17,689 bases of DNA from contig NZJA01000068.1 of NCBI GenBank assembly GCA_002691835.1, forward strand, positions 1-17,689, written 5' to 3'. The notes below the pieces were generated by a model. That model saw only the letters and a list, made by a program, of their open reading frames with translations. It was not told the origin of the DNA and did not search any database. This DNA comes from Planctomycetota bacterium. Lineage in GTDB: Bacteria > Planctomycetota > UBA8108 > UBA1146. A program made the translations under genes and the position numbers. Of this stretch, positions 1-7,273 are shown piece by piece (within the stretch, counting starts at the first letter, position 1; every line of letters begins with the position of its first letter).

Positions 1-1
1 C

Positions 2-283
2 GATAGTGGCACTTATTACTACTGGAATGGCTGGTGCTGGAACTGTTTCGACCAAATTATCGTCTCTTCTGGGTTACTCGATAATTCAGGACTGAAAATC
101 AACCCCGACAGCGTGAAAGTTCATGCTCCGGAGTTCATGAAGGACACAGAGCAGAATGCTTTCCGTCCCGCCCGATTTAGAAAATTCAGGGGCAAATGGG
201 AAGAGGGATACAGCGATCACTTTGCAGTCAAATGCAAAGTAACACTTTTAACAACGGAGAAAGAAAAATCAGCTTCAGAATGA
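2..283 (+). CDS. Endonuclease/exonuclease/phosphatase (EEP) family protein, C-terminal fragment
   Basis: The reading frame is open from the left edge and stops with TGA at 281-283, so only the last 93 residues are present. Two stretches fit the end of the EEP (DNase I-like) fold: an early segment with YYYWNGW and then FDQIIVSSGLL, and near the end GYSDHFAV. The Ser-Asp-His motif of this family carries the conserved Asp and catalytic His of the metal-dependent phosphodiesterase site. A short charged tail rich in Lys, Glu and Ser follows. Members cleave phosphodiester or phosphomonoester bonds in nucleic acids, lipids or sugars, and the substrate cannot be read from this piece. It could be an exported endonuclease, but the N-terminus that would show a signal peptide lies outside the window. 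It ends 52 bases before the metal-binding protein gene with no obvious terminator between, so the two may be cotranscribed. Confidence 0.65.
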   Translation, partial: DSGTYYYWNGWCWNCFDQIIVSSGLLDNSGLKINPDSVKVHAPEFMKDTEQNAFRPARFRKFRGKWEEGYSDHFAVKCKVTLLTTEKEKSASE

Positions 284-335
284 AGCCATGAAAAATCGTG
301 ATCAGTTCACATCTGACCTTTGAAAGGGAACTAAA

Positions 336-983
336 ATGTTGAAGATTCTTTTAGCTCTGACCTTTGTGGTTTTACCGCATACAGTGCTCGATCAGGATGG
401 CAAAGAGAAACAGAAAAAAGCCACACCTGCTGCTGAAAATTACCCTCTTGATACCTGTGCTGTTGCCGGCAAAAAACTGGGTTCCATGGGCGATCCTATC
501 GTCTACGTCCATGAAGGCCGTCAGGTAAAGTTTTGCTGCAAGGGCTGCATTCCAAGTTTCAAACAGAATGCTCAAAAGTACCTCTCCAAAGTCGACGAGA
601 AAATTGTCGCTCAGCAAAAAGCAGCCTACCCCACCAACAAGTGCCTCTTCTCTGACGAAGCCTTGGGATCCAAAAGCAAAGACGTGGTGGTCAAGAACCG
701 TCTCGTCCGAGTCTGCTGTGGTGGCTGTGCCCGAAAGCTGATGAAAGATCCTGCTCCGACTTTCAAGAAGTTGGATGAAATGATCATCTCGAAGCAGGGT
801 GACTCGTACCCGACAAAAAAGTGTGTCGTCAGTGGTGAGGATCTCGGAAGCATGGGTAAGCCCGTCGACGTCATCGTTGCCAATACCCTTGTCCGGGTTT
901 GCTGTAAAGGATGCGTCAAGAAAGTGACCGCTGACCCAGCTGCGGCACTCGCCAAGCTGAAAGAGCTCAAAAAAGGGAAATAA
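336..983 (+). CDS. Exported protein with three TRASH/YHS-like metal-binding repeats
   Basis: A 215-residue protein. Residues 1-19 are short and hydrophobic after an early Lys, like a secretion signal, and a Lys-rich linker follows. Three repeats of about 60 residues begin near residues 36, 98 and 158. Each has one Cys after YPxxx (C41, C103, C163), a GS-rich turn (LGSMG in repeats 1 and 3) and a C-terminal C-C-x-G-C cluster (C67/C68/C71, C127/C128/C131, C189/C190/C193). This spacing fits the treble-clef-like TRASH/YHS group thought to bind heavy metals such as copper or zinc. Each repeat ends in a Lys-rich helix. Repeat 2 has lost the GSMG turn (it reads GSKSKD) but keeps all Cys. A GAAAGGGA ribosome site lies six bases before the ATG, and an intrinsic terminator follows the stop. 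Periplasmic metal binding or buffering is the likely role, but the metal is unknown. Confidence 0.75.
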   Translation: MLKILLALTFVVLPHTVLDQDGKEKQKKATPAAENYPLDTCAVAGKKLGSMGDPIVYVHEGRQVKFCCKGCIPSFKQNAQKYLSKVDEKIVAQQKAAYPTNKCLFSDEALGSKSKDVVVKNRLVRVCCGGCARKLMKDPAPTFKKLDEMIISKQGDSYPTKKCVVSGEDLGSMGKPVDVIVANTLVRVCCKGCVKKVTADPAAALAKLKELKKGK

Positions 984-1021
984 GATCCCCCCATTTTGAG
1001 CCGAGACAGAACAACACAATG

Positions 1022-1061
1022 GCCCCGGCAGATCTTTTCGAAGATCTTCCGGGGCTTTTTT
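1022..1061 (+). terminator. Intrinsic terminator with UUCG loop
   Basis: A 15-bp stem with one mismatch pairs 1022-1036 with 1041-1055, closed by a TTCG tetraloop (1037-1040) and followed by six T (1056-1061). It lies 39 bases after the stop of the metal-binding protein gene and ends that transcript. Confidence 0.92.
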
Positions 1062-1145
1062 GTGGATGGGGAGGCCTTCTCGGAGCAAATTGTAGGGAGA
1101 TGAAGTTCCACAGGTTCGAGAGACTTCTTCGGCTCCAACGGCGTG

Positions 1146-1150
1146 AAGGG
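1146..1150 (+). promoter_or_regulatory. Ribosome binding site that decides the start of the acidic protein gene
   Basis: AAGGG lies eight bases before the ATG at 1159. The in-frame GTG at 1150 overlaps this motif and has no site of its own, which favours the ATG. Confidence 0.6.
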
Positions 1151-1158
1151 TGAATACC

Positions 1159-1491
1159 ATGTCGATCAATAACTCAATACAGGGTTGCCTCGAGCAACTG
1201 GTAGAAGCTTTCGAAAAACTCCAAAGCGAATTGGAAGAAAAACACTTCGGTAAAGTGATGGAAAACCAAAGTGACTTTGATCAGGTTTCGGATGAAGCCA
1301 AAGATCAACTCGATGACGATTTCCGAAATGTCATGGTCAGTGTTTTTGAAAACATTGAAGCAGGTGATCATATTGAGATGCTCGACCTTGAGGCGATCAG
1401 TCATATCCTCTTGGACACTCTTGAAATCGTAGCCCCTTCTGTCGAGGCGGAAGAGGCTGAAGAGACTGAAGAGACTGAAGAGACTGAATAA
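1159..1491 (+). CDS. Small acidic protein of unknown function
   Basis: A 110-residue, strongly acidic protein that I do not recognise. The sequence suggests mostly helix: an N-terminal segment with Leu/Phe heptad-like spacing (LEQLVEAFEKLQ), an acidic middle (DQLDDDF), then a helix around MLDLEAISHILLDTLEIV. No signal peptide, membrane segment or Cys pair is seen, so it is probably cytoplasmic. The C-terminus is a low-complexity Glu/Thr tail (EEAEETEETEETE) encoded by 9-bp tandem repeats. I chose the ATG at 1159 because AAGGG at 1146-1150 sits eight bases upstream; the in-frame GTG at 1150 overlaps that site. The gene stands alone between two terminators, so it must have its own promoter between 1062 and 1158, though I could not pick one out. 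The clean start, ribosome site and terminator make it a likely real gene. Confidence 0.7.
   Translation: MSINNSIQGCLEQLVEAFEKLQSELEEKHFGKVMENQSDFDQVSDEAKDQLDDDFRNVMVSVFENIEAGDHIEMLDLEAISHILLDTLEIVAPSVEAEEAEETEETEETE
1450..1485 (+). repeat. 9-bp tandem repeat inside the acidic protein gene
   Basis: Four head-to-tail 9-bp units, GAAGAGGCT once and GAAGAGACT three times, encode Glu-Glu-Ala and three Glu-Glu-Thr units just before the stop. Three copies are identical at DNA level, so slippage could change the tail length in steps of three residues without a frameshift. Confidence 0.9.
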
Positions 1492-1524
1492 GAGCAGCTT
1501 CAACTTCGATTCGTTTACGGATTC

Positions 1525-1564
1525 AAAAAAAGGGCCGAAGCGATGAAATCGCTTCGGCCCTTTT
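1525..1564. terminator. Bidirectional intrinsic terminator
   Basis: A perfect 13-bp stem pairs 1532-1544 with 1548-1560 around a 3-base loop. Seven A (1525-1531) precede it and four T (1561-1564) follow it, so it can stop transcripts from both sides. It serves the acidic protein gene on the plus strand and giant gene 1 on the minus strand, whose stop codon is at 1590. Confidence 0.93.
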
Positions 1565-1589
1565 AGTCATCTGAGTCGAGACAGCTTCT

Positions 1590-4500
1590 TTACGGACATC
1601 CGCTGTAACTGTCGCAACTCATTCCATCATCCGGAGTGGCATCAACACCACAGACATCGGCTCCTGGTGACGGCGGGGCAGATCCACCAGCAAACTGATA
1701 AGTTAGAATAAAGACGGCATCTGCAATATCATGCGTTCCGCTGTCATTCGAATCCGTTGCATCGGCACAGCCTGATTGCGGGCCATTCAGCATCAACGTG
1801 TAAAGCATGAAGATAGCGTCAGCGATATCTACGCTTCCATCTTCATTTGCATCTCCACGACGGAAGCTGGGTTCACATGCATCAGGAGTGGAATTGCCAT
1901 TGGTATCGACACTGAAGCCACTGGCCAGATCACAGGAATCCGGAATATCATTACCGTTGCAGTCGTCAGCGATTCCATTCGCCAAATCACAGGCGTCTGG
2001 GGTTCCACTGCCATCGCAGTCGGTATCACACTCATCGGGAGTACCATTACCGTCGCAGTCAGAAACTGCACCGGTAGCCACTTCACAGCTGTCAGGGATT
2101 CCACTGCCATTGCAATCTTCAGCAGCTCCCGAAACAAGGTCGCAGCTATCTGGGATTCCGTTACCGTTACAATCCGGTACTGAACCTTCAACAACTTCAC
2201 ACACATCCGGTACGCTATTGCCGTTGCAGTCAGTCATATCAACTGTCACGGATACCGATTGATCAAAGGTACTCGTATTGCCGGCACTGTCAGTAGCGGT
2301 CCAGGTAACCACGGTAGTTCCATAATCGTAGGTTCCGCTGGCATCAGAACCGCCATTCAAATTATTCGACAGGGCAACGAGTTGACAGTTATCAACACCC
2401 GTCGCTTCTGGAATCGAAACGAATGCACTGCAGGTTCCCGCTGGAGAGGTAATCGTCAAATCACCTGCAGTAGCAATAATCGGGGCTTCATCGTCGGTGA
2501 CAGTAATGTTGAAGGAAAGAGTCACAAGATTTCCGCTGCCATCAGCGGCAGAGTAGGAAACTGTTGTCGTTCCGGTGTTGAAGAAATCGCCCGGATCATG
2601 ACTACTCACGAGATCACTGACAGAACAGTTGTCTGATCCCACCGGAAGAGCCCAATCAACAAATGCGCCACAAAGGCCGGCATCATTGGAGAGGTTCATA
2701 TCAGTCGGAATACCAGTGATCTGCGGATCTTCTTCATCGAGCACCGACACCGTGAACGTGTGCTGGACAGTATTACCTGCAGCATCGCTGAGGAACATCG
2801 TGACATCCGTCGATCCCACACCAAATTCGGTACCGGAGGGGTGACTCGTGTTCAATGTCAGCCCAATACAGTTATCTGAAGTTTCCGGAGCTGCCCACGA
2901 ATGAGACGCGTAGCATTGCCCCGGTTCTGAAGAAAGGGTGGCACTTTGCGGAGCAGAGTCAAATGACGGATTCTGCTCATCGAGAACTGTCACCGTGAAT
3001 GAAACCTGAGAACTGTTCCCTGCTGCATCCACCGCGGTGTAAGTCACCAGGGTGTCGCCAAGGTCAAAGGTTGAACCGTTAGAAATATCACTGCTATGCG
3101 ATGCGCCTGAACAATTATCAAGAGCTGTCGGCTCAGTCCAGGAGACGAAAGCGTTACAGAGATCAGGGTCGGTGGTAGCGGTGATATCGCCGAGATCATC
3201 GCTGAGAGTCGGATTTTCAGAATCTGAAATCGTAATATCAAACGACTGCTCAAACTGGTTTCCGTATATATCAGTAGCCGAGTAGGTCACTGTCGTTGTA
3301 CCGATATCAAAGAAATCGCCACTCTGAGAGCTACTGGTGAAAGACTGAATCGAGCAGTTATCAGCGGCCCTCGGATCAGACCAGGTCATAATCGCTCCAC
3401 AGCTACCGGTGTCATTCGAAGCTGACAGGTTTCCACTCAGACTCGAAATCGTTGGTAACTCATTGTCGGTGATGACGATATCAAAAGTGGAAGTCGTAGT
3501 GTTTCCATAAATATCTTTAGCGGTATAGGTCACAGTGGTCGTACCGACATCGTAAGTACCACCATTCAGGTGACTACTGGTAAATGTATCGATCTCGCAA
3601 TTGTCGCTACTCGTCGGCTCAATCCATGAAACCTGTGCTCCGCAAATCCCGGAGTCATTATCCTGCTCGATCGTTTCAGGCATGCCGGAAATCTGAGGAT
3701 TCTGAAGATCTTCAACCAACACATCGAATGAATGTATCGCCTGATTACCATGCAAATCTTCGAGGGTCATGGTTACTGTCGTCGTTCCAACCAGAAACTC
3801 GTCTCCAGATTGATGAGTAGAAGTTAGTGACAAGACTCCACAGTTGTCAGAGCTTTCTACCAAATCCCAGATAGCTGTCGTCTGACAAGCTCCAGAGTCT
3901 GCAAGCAGATTCATCGTCATAGGTGCGACATCAAACTGAGGGTCCTGATGATCTTCAACAACGATTTGGAAGCTATCAGTGGCTGTAAGCCCACTGGAAT
4001 CAACGACATTGTAAGTCACGGTATGAGTACCGACTGCAAATGGCTGACCAGGGGTATGGCTACCTTGCAAAACCTCATCCGGGCAGTTATCGAAGGTCAG
4101 AGGAGCTACCCACTGAACGCTTGCTTCACATAACCCAGCTTCCGCGTGAACCACCATATTCTCGGGCATTTGCGACAGCGTCGGAGCCTGTGTGTCATTC
4201 ACTGTGACAGTAAATGAATGCTCAGTGGAAAGCCCTGCAGTATCGGAAGTAGTGATCGTGACCGTAGTTTCACCCGTCGGGAAGAAATCTCCCGGGGAAT
4301 GGCTACTGTTCGTCGACAAGATTCCACAGTTATCACTGGTTTCAGCGGAGGTCCAACTGGCGACTGCTCCACAGGCATCCTGATCACTTCCAAGAATCAT
4401 ATTTCCTGGAGCACTGGTAAACGCCGGGGATTGAGTGTCACTCACAATAATGTCGAAACTGGCATTAGTTGTTCTACCGGCAGAATCCGTCGCAGTGTAA

Positions 4501-7031
4501 GTCACAGCATGACTTCCAACAGAGAAGATAGATCCATTAGGAGTATCTGGGCCACTGCTGGTAACTGCGCAGTTGTCAGAAATCGTGGGCTCAGTCCAAC
4601 TGACTTCAGCTCCGCAAAGATCCAGATCATTATTGATTAAGATCGTCTCAGGCATGCCTGTAATCGTCGGATCTTCCACATCTGTCACGGTCACAGTGAA
4701 GTTGCTGATCGAAGAATTTCCATGTTCATCGCTCGCGGTCAGTGTGACTTCAGTCGTGCCAATAGAGAATTGCCCCCCATTCACATGACTGGAAATCAGG
4801 GTTGGGACCTCCGTGCAGTTGTCCGTGACTGGTGGGTCTGTCCACGAAGCAGAAGCTCCACAGAGACCCGGTTCTGTATTGAGAGAGATGTTCGCCACTG
4901 ATCCAAGGAAGCTCGGAGGAGTAGATTCCAGGAACGGATCCTCGCACTCATCAGGAATCGCGTTTGAGTTGCAGTCGATGGAAAAACCAGAAGCAATCTG
5001 GCACTCGTCAGGAGTGCCGTTCAAATCACAATCAGCAGAAACTGCATCAACAATATCGCAACTGTCAATTCGACTATTGGAGTTGCAGTCAAGGCTTGCA
5101 TTTGCCAAAAGTTCACAAGAATCGATGGCTCCGTTGTTGTCGCAATCGATAGCTGCGTTCGCAGTAATCTGACAATGATCCGGAACCAAGTCAGCATCAC
5201 AGTCTGTTGCGCCATTCGCCAAATCACAGCTGTCTGGGATTGTGTTCAAATCACAGTCCACCGAAGTTCCACCATCAATATCACAGCTATCCAGGAACCC
5301 GTTGGCATTACAATCTGGAGCTCCTAAAGCTAAATCACACTCATCGGGGATTCCGTTCAGATCGCAATCTGACTCGCACTCATCAGGGATTCCGTTCAGA
5401 TTACAATCAACACTCTGTAGCGAATCGATATCACAAGAATCCGGTACTCCATTGGAGTTACAGTCGGGACCACCGTTGGCAAGGAAGCAATCATCAGGAA
5501 CTCCGTCTTGATCACAGTCTTGTTCGGTTCCAGCTGCGATATCACAGGAATCTGGAATGATGTTTCCATTACAGTCCGGGATTAATCCTGAGCGAATTTC
5601 ACAACGGTCATCTGCACCATTGGCGTTACAGTCAGGAATGATCTCTCTATGCTCAATATTGGTGAAAAGGCCATCTGCACTATAGGCGATCCACTCGCCA
5701 TTCGTGGCTACGGCTGTTCCTACTCCATCACCGTTGACAGTCCCGGCAGGCCTGATCGTGTCAACCAAACTCCAAGTGTCATCTGCCATTCGATTGTAGA
5801 GATGGATAAGGCCCTGTGCCGAATCAACCTTTGGCTCTCCAACAACCAACATGTCCCCACTCAGCTGCATACTAGCGCCAAATTCGAGGCTATTTGCCGC
5901 AGAGCTGATCAGTCGATCTGCTTGTACCCAAGAAGACTCATCTTCTGAGAGTTCAAAGGTATAAACTGCTCCCACCATAGGATCATCAATGCTAGCGCCC
6001 AAAGTCCTCTGAGAGGTGACTGCAAGAGTCCCTCCGCTCCAGGAGAGACTCGTACCGAATGCCGCTCCCTGGGGACTGTCTGTTGTCAAAATCTCAGTAG
6101 CCAACTCCCAATCAGTTCCATTGAACCGATATCCAAAAACCCTGCCAGCTCCCCCTGGAGGACCAGATGATGGGGAACCAATCATGAGCCAATTGTTTTC
6201 TGTGAGCTGAAGCGCAGAGCCCACTTCCTCACCACCACCATTCAAAGGATCTGTGTTGGTAATTGTTGAGACACGCTCGAAAATTGTGCCGTTGTGGCTC
6301 CAAACTTCGACATATCCTCCAGGAGTAAATCCTCCTCCAGTCACAGGCCCCTCTTCCTCAATCGGGCTTTGAGGTGCACCAATCGCAATTGTTGATCCTG
6401 AAATATCTACAGAAAATCCGAATTGATCATCTGCAGTTGATAACTCAGGCTCCAGCAATTGAGTTTGCACCCAACCTAAATCTTGTCTTTCGAAGACATA
6501 AACAGCACCTGTATTGCCATTCTTGTTTGGAGCACCAACGACAACCAAAGACCCAGACATTGCGATAGAAGCTCCGAAACCATCTTCAGAATCAGTATCC
6601 GCAGGGGTCAATGAGCCATCCGAATTCCAAGAAGTACCTAACCTCTTGTAGACTTCGATGCTGCGTGGAGCAGCTGGGTCCTCCGCAGGTGCACCATCTT
6701 CATCAGGATCTGCAGGGTCATTCAGAAAGAGATACTCTCCTTCCATGAGTGCTCGTAACGTTGCAGTTCCGGTTGTTGCTGAGGGAGAAACTGGTTCACA
6801 GGCATCGAGCAAACCATTCATATTACAATCAGCCATGACTGATTCCGCCATCTGGCACTCATCTGGAATACCGTTCTGGTCACAATCGCCACTCAGACCC
6901 TCTGCGATATCACAGGAGTCTTCTTGATTGTTTAAGTTACAGTCACTGACTGGGGTACAGTCCTGAGCAATAACACTGGCACCACTTGCCATTACTAACC
7001 CATATGCGAGTAACAATACTCTGATATTCAT
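1590..7031 (-). CDS. Giant secreted protein 1: FG-GAP propeller, Cys-loop repeats, 11 HYR domains, dockerin-like end
   Basis: An 1813-residue protein. Domains in order: signal peptide (about 1-22); three Cys-loop repeats (30-80); a beta-propeller of about seven FG-GAP-like blades (about 88-463), with blade cores such as GFGASIAMSG and VVVGAP; 13 Cys-loop repeats (467-698); 11 HYR Ig-like domains of about 81 residues (704-1597); seven Cys-loop repeats (1601-1721); a dockerin-like pair of calcium loops (about 1725-1784, GDANEDGSVDIAD and a second DSNDSGTHDIAD); and a tail ending CDSYSGCP. Most HYR domains hold two Cys, C-x14-C ending in DNC, likely a disulfide. No membrane anchor follows, so it is secreted or held by its terminal domains. 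AAGAGG lies nine bases before the ATG. Gene 2 upstream is a collinear paralogue. A role in matrix, adhesion or surface structure is inferred; no enzyme motif is visible. Confidence 0.9.
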   Translation of the reverse strand: MNIRVLLLAYGLVMASGASVIAQDCTPVSDCNLNNQEDSCDIAEGLSGDCDQNGIPDECQMAESVMADCNMNGLLDACEPVSPSATTGTATLRALMEGEYLFLNDPADPDEDGAPAEDPAAPRSIEVYKRLGTSWNSDGSLTPADTDSEDGFGASIAMSGSLVVVGAPNKNGNTGAVYVFERQDLGWVQTQLLEPELSTADDQFGFSVDISGSTIAIGAPQSPIEEEGPVTGGGFTPGGYVEVWSHNGTIFERVSTITNTDPLNGGGEEVGSALQLTENNWLMIGSPSSGPPGGAGRVFGYRFNGTDWELATEILTTDSPQGAAFGTSLSWSGGTLAVTSQRTLGASIDDPMVGAVYTFELSEDESSWVQADRLISSAANSLEFGASMQLSGDMLVVGEPKVDSAQGLIHLYNRMADDTWSLVDTIRPAGTVNGDGVGTAVATNGEWIAYSADGLFTNIEHREIIPDCNANGADDRCEIRSGLIPDCNGNIIPDSCDIAAGTEQDCDQDGVPDDCFLANGGPDCNSNGVPDSCDIDSLQSVDCNLNGIPDECESDCDLNGIPDECDLALGAPDCNANGFLDSCDIDGGTSVDCDLNTIPDSCDLANGATDCDADLVPDHCQITANAAIDCDNNGAIDSCELLANASLDCNSNSRIDSCDIVDAVSADCDLNGTPDECQIASGFSIDCNSNAIPDECEDPFLESTPPSFLGSVANISLNTEPGLCGASASWTDPPVTDNCTEVPTLISSHVNGGQFSIGTTEVTLTASDEHGNSSISNFTVTVTDVEDPTITGMPETILINNDLDLCGAEVSWTEPTISDNCAVTSSGPDTPNGSIFSVGSHAVTYTATDSAGRTTNASFDIIVSDTQSPAFTSAPGNMILGSDQDACGAVASWTSAETSDNCGILSTNSSHSPGDFFPTGETTVTITTSDTAGLSTEHSFTVTVNDTQAPTLSQMPENMVVHAEAGLCEASVQWVAPLTFDNCPDEVLQGSHTPGQPFAVGTHTVTYNVVDSSGLTATDSFQIVVEDHQDPQFDVAPMTMNLLADSGACQTTAIWDLVESSDNCGVLSLTSTHQSGDEFLVGTTTVTMTLEDLHGNQAIHSFDVLVEDLQNPQISGMPETIEQDNDSGICGAQVSWIEPTSSDNCEIDTFTSSHLNGGTYDVGTTTVTYTAKDIYGNTTTSTFDIVITDNELPTISSLSGNLSASNDTGSCGAIMTWSDPRAADNCSIQSFTSSSQSGDFFDIGTTTVTYSATDIYGNQFEQSFDITISDSENPTLSDDLGDITATTDPDLCNAFVSWTEPTALDNCSGASHSSDISNGSTFDLGDTLVTYTAVDAAGNSSQVSFTVTVLDEQNPSFDSAPQSATLSSEPGQCYASHSWAAPETSDNCIGLTLNTSHPSGTEFGVGSTDVTMFLSDAAGNTVQHTFTVSVLDEEDPQITGIPTDMNLSNDAGLCGAFVDWALPVGSDNCSVSDLVSSHDPGDFFNTGTTTVSYSAADGSGNLVTLSFNITVTDDEAPIIATAGDLTITSPAGTCSAFVSIPEATGVDNCQLVALSNNLNGGSDASGTYDYGTTVVTWTATDSAGNTSTFDQSVSVTVDMTDCNGNSVPDVCEVVEGSVPDCNGNGIPDSCDLVSGAAEDCNGSGIPDSCEVATGAVSDCDGNGTPDECDTDCDGSGTPDACDLANGIADDCNGNDIPDSCDLASGFSVDTNGNSTPDACEPSFRRGDANEDGSVDIADAIFMLYTLMLNGPQSGCADATDSNDSGTHDIADAVFILTYQFAGGSAPPSPGADVCGVDATPDDGMSCDSYSGCP
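1869..2231 (-). repeat. C-terminal Cys-loop array of giant protein 1 (7 units)
   Basis: Seven units of the form D-C-[ND]-x-[ND]-G-x-P-D-x-C-[DE] span 121 codons. Units 4 and 5 abut directly with no linker (CDTDCD), while the others have a 6-8 residue linker. The last unit has Thr in place of the first Cys (DTNGNSTPDAC). Confidence 0.9.
2241..4922 (-). repeat. HYR domain array of giant protein 1 (11 domains)
   Basis: Eleven tandem HYR domains of about 81 residues each (894 codons). Typical marks are a P near the start, C-G-A-x-x-S-W, D-N-C, an SHxxGxxF turn, G-x-[TH]-x-V-T-[YM] and F-x-[IV]-x-[VI]-x-D at the end. Domains alternate between two types, with domain 7 as the exception, and domain 11 is a distinct cap variant. 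Confidence 0.88.
4938..5633 (-). repeat. Central Cys-loop array of giant protein 1 (13 units)
   Basis: Thirteen Cys-loop units in 232 codons lie between the propeller and the HYR array. Units 5 and 6 abut directly (CESDCD). Unit 3 has Phe instead of an acidic residue at loop position 12 (DDCF), and unit 9 lacks the usual Gly (DADLVPDHC), so these two loops may not bind calcium. Confidence 0.88.
6792..6944 (-). repeat. N-terminal Cys-loop repeats of giant protein 1 (3 units)
   Basis: Three Cys-loop units (residues 30-80) directly follow the signal peptide and precede the propeller. They end with CEP, like the last units of the other arrays. Gene 2 has the same three units at the same residue numbers. 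Confidence 0.85.
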
Positions 7032-7087
7032 TACACACCGCCTCTTGATTGGTCGGATAAAACCGCCAAATAGTTGAATAACTCTTT

Positions 7088-7117
7088 CAGGGTATTCGCG
7101 CTATCCAGCGCACCCTG
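7088..7117 (-). promoter_or_regulatory. Two-part hairpin in the leader of giant gene 1
   Basis: CAGGGT (7088-7093) pairs with ACCCTG (7112-7117), and GCGCT (7098-7102) pairs with AGCGC (7107-7111) around a 4-base loop, leaving a one-sided 4-base bulge (7094-7097). That is 11 bp, all Watson-Crick. It lies 57-86 bases before the gene 1 start codon with no T-run after it on the minus strand, so it is more likely a leader structure or a protein-binding site than a terminator. Its function is unknown. Confidence 0.45.
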
Positions 7118-7136
7118 CTGTACAAAATCGAATATT

Positions 7137-7176
7137 AAAAGAAGGTTGCCAGCGTACTTCTTGTAGGCTGACAACC
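7137..7176 (-). terminator. Terminator of giant gene 2, or attenuator in the leader of gene 1
   Basis: On the minus strand a 10-bp stem with one G-U pair joins 7167-7176 to 7144-7153. It is extended inward by three more pairs and followed by TTCTTTT (7143-7137). It lies about 100 bases past the stop of gene 2. A good promoter candidate for gene 1 lies just upstream (7195-7223), so gene 1 transcripts would also cross it. Confidence 0.55.
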
Positions 7177-7194
7177 CTCTAGCACTTATTTACT

Positions 7195-7223
7195 TTTATA
7201 CTTCAATAAACTACTCATGTAAA
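7195..7223 (-). promoter_or_regulatory. Candidate sigma70-type promoter of giant gene 1
   Basis: On the minus strand TTTACA (7223-7218) and TATAAA (7200-7195) are separated by 17 bases. Each matches the consensus at five of six positions. Transcription would start near 7188, giving a leader of about 155 bases that contains both hairpins. The region is AT-rich, so a chance match is possible, and promoter consensus in this group is poorly defined. Confidence 0.45.
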
Positions 7224-7273
7224 TAACTTTACATTCATTAACTATTACATATCTAGAACTATCGAACCTTCGA

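Noticed and set aside
288..323. Tiny 11-codon open frame between the EEP fragment and the metal-binding gene
   Set aside because: Too short, with no ribosome site and no sign of a leader peptide function.
626..1138. Second minus-strand open frame over the same region
   Set aside because: Shadow of the metal-binding gene; low-complexity product without recognisable features.
372..1169. Minus-strand open frame of 265 codons across the metal-binding gene and its terminator
   Set aside because: It is antisense to a well-supported gene, runs through a strong terminator hairpin, has no ribosome site and its product shows no domain.
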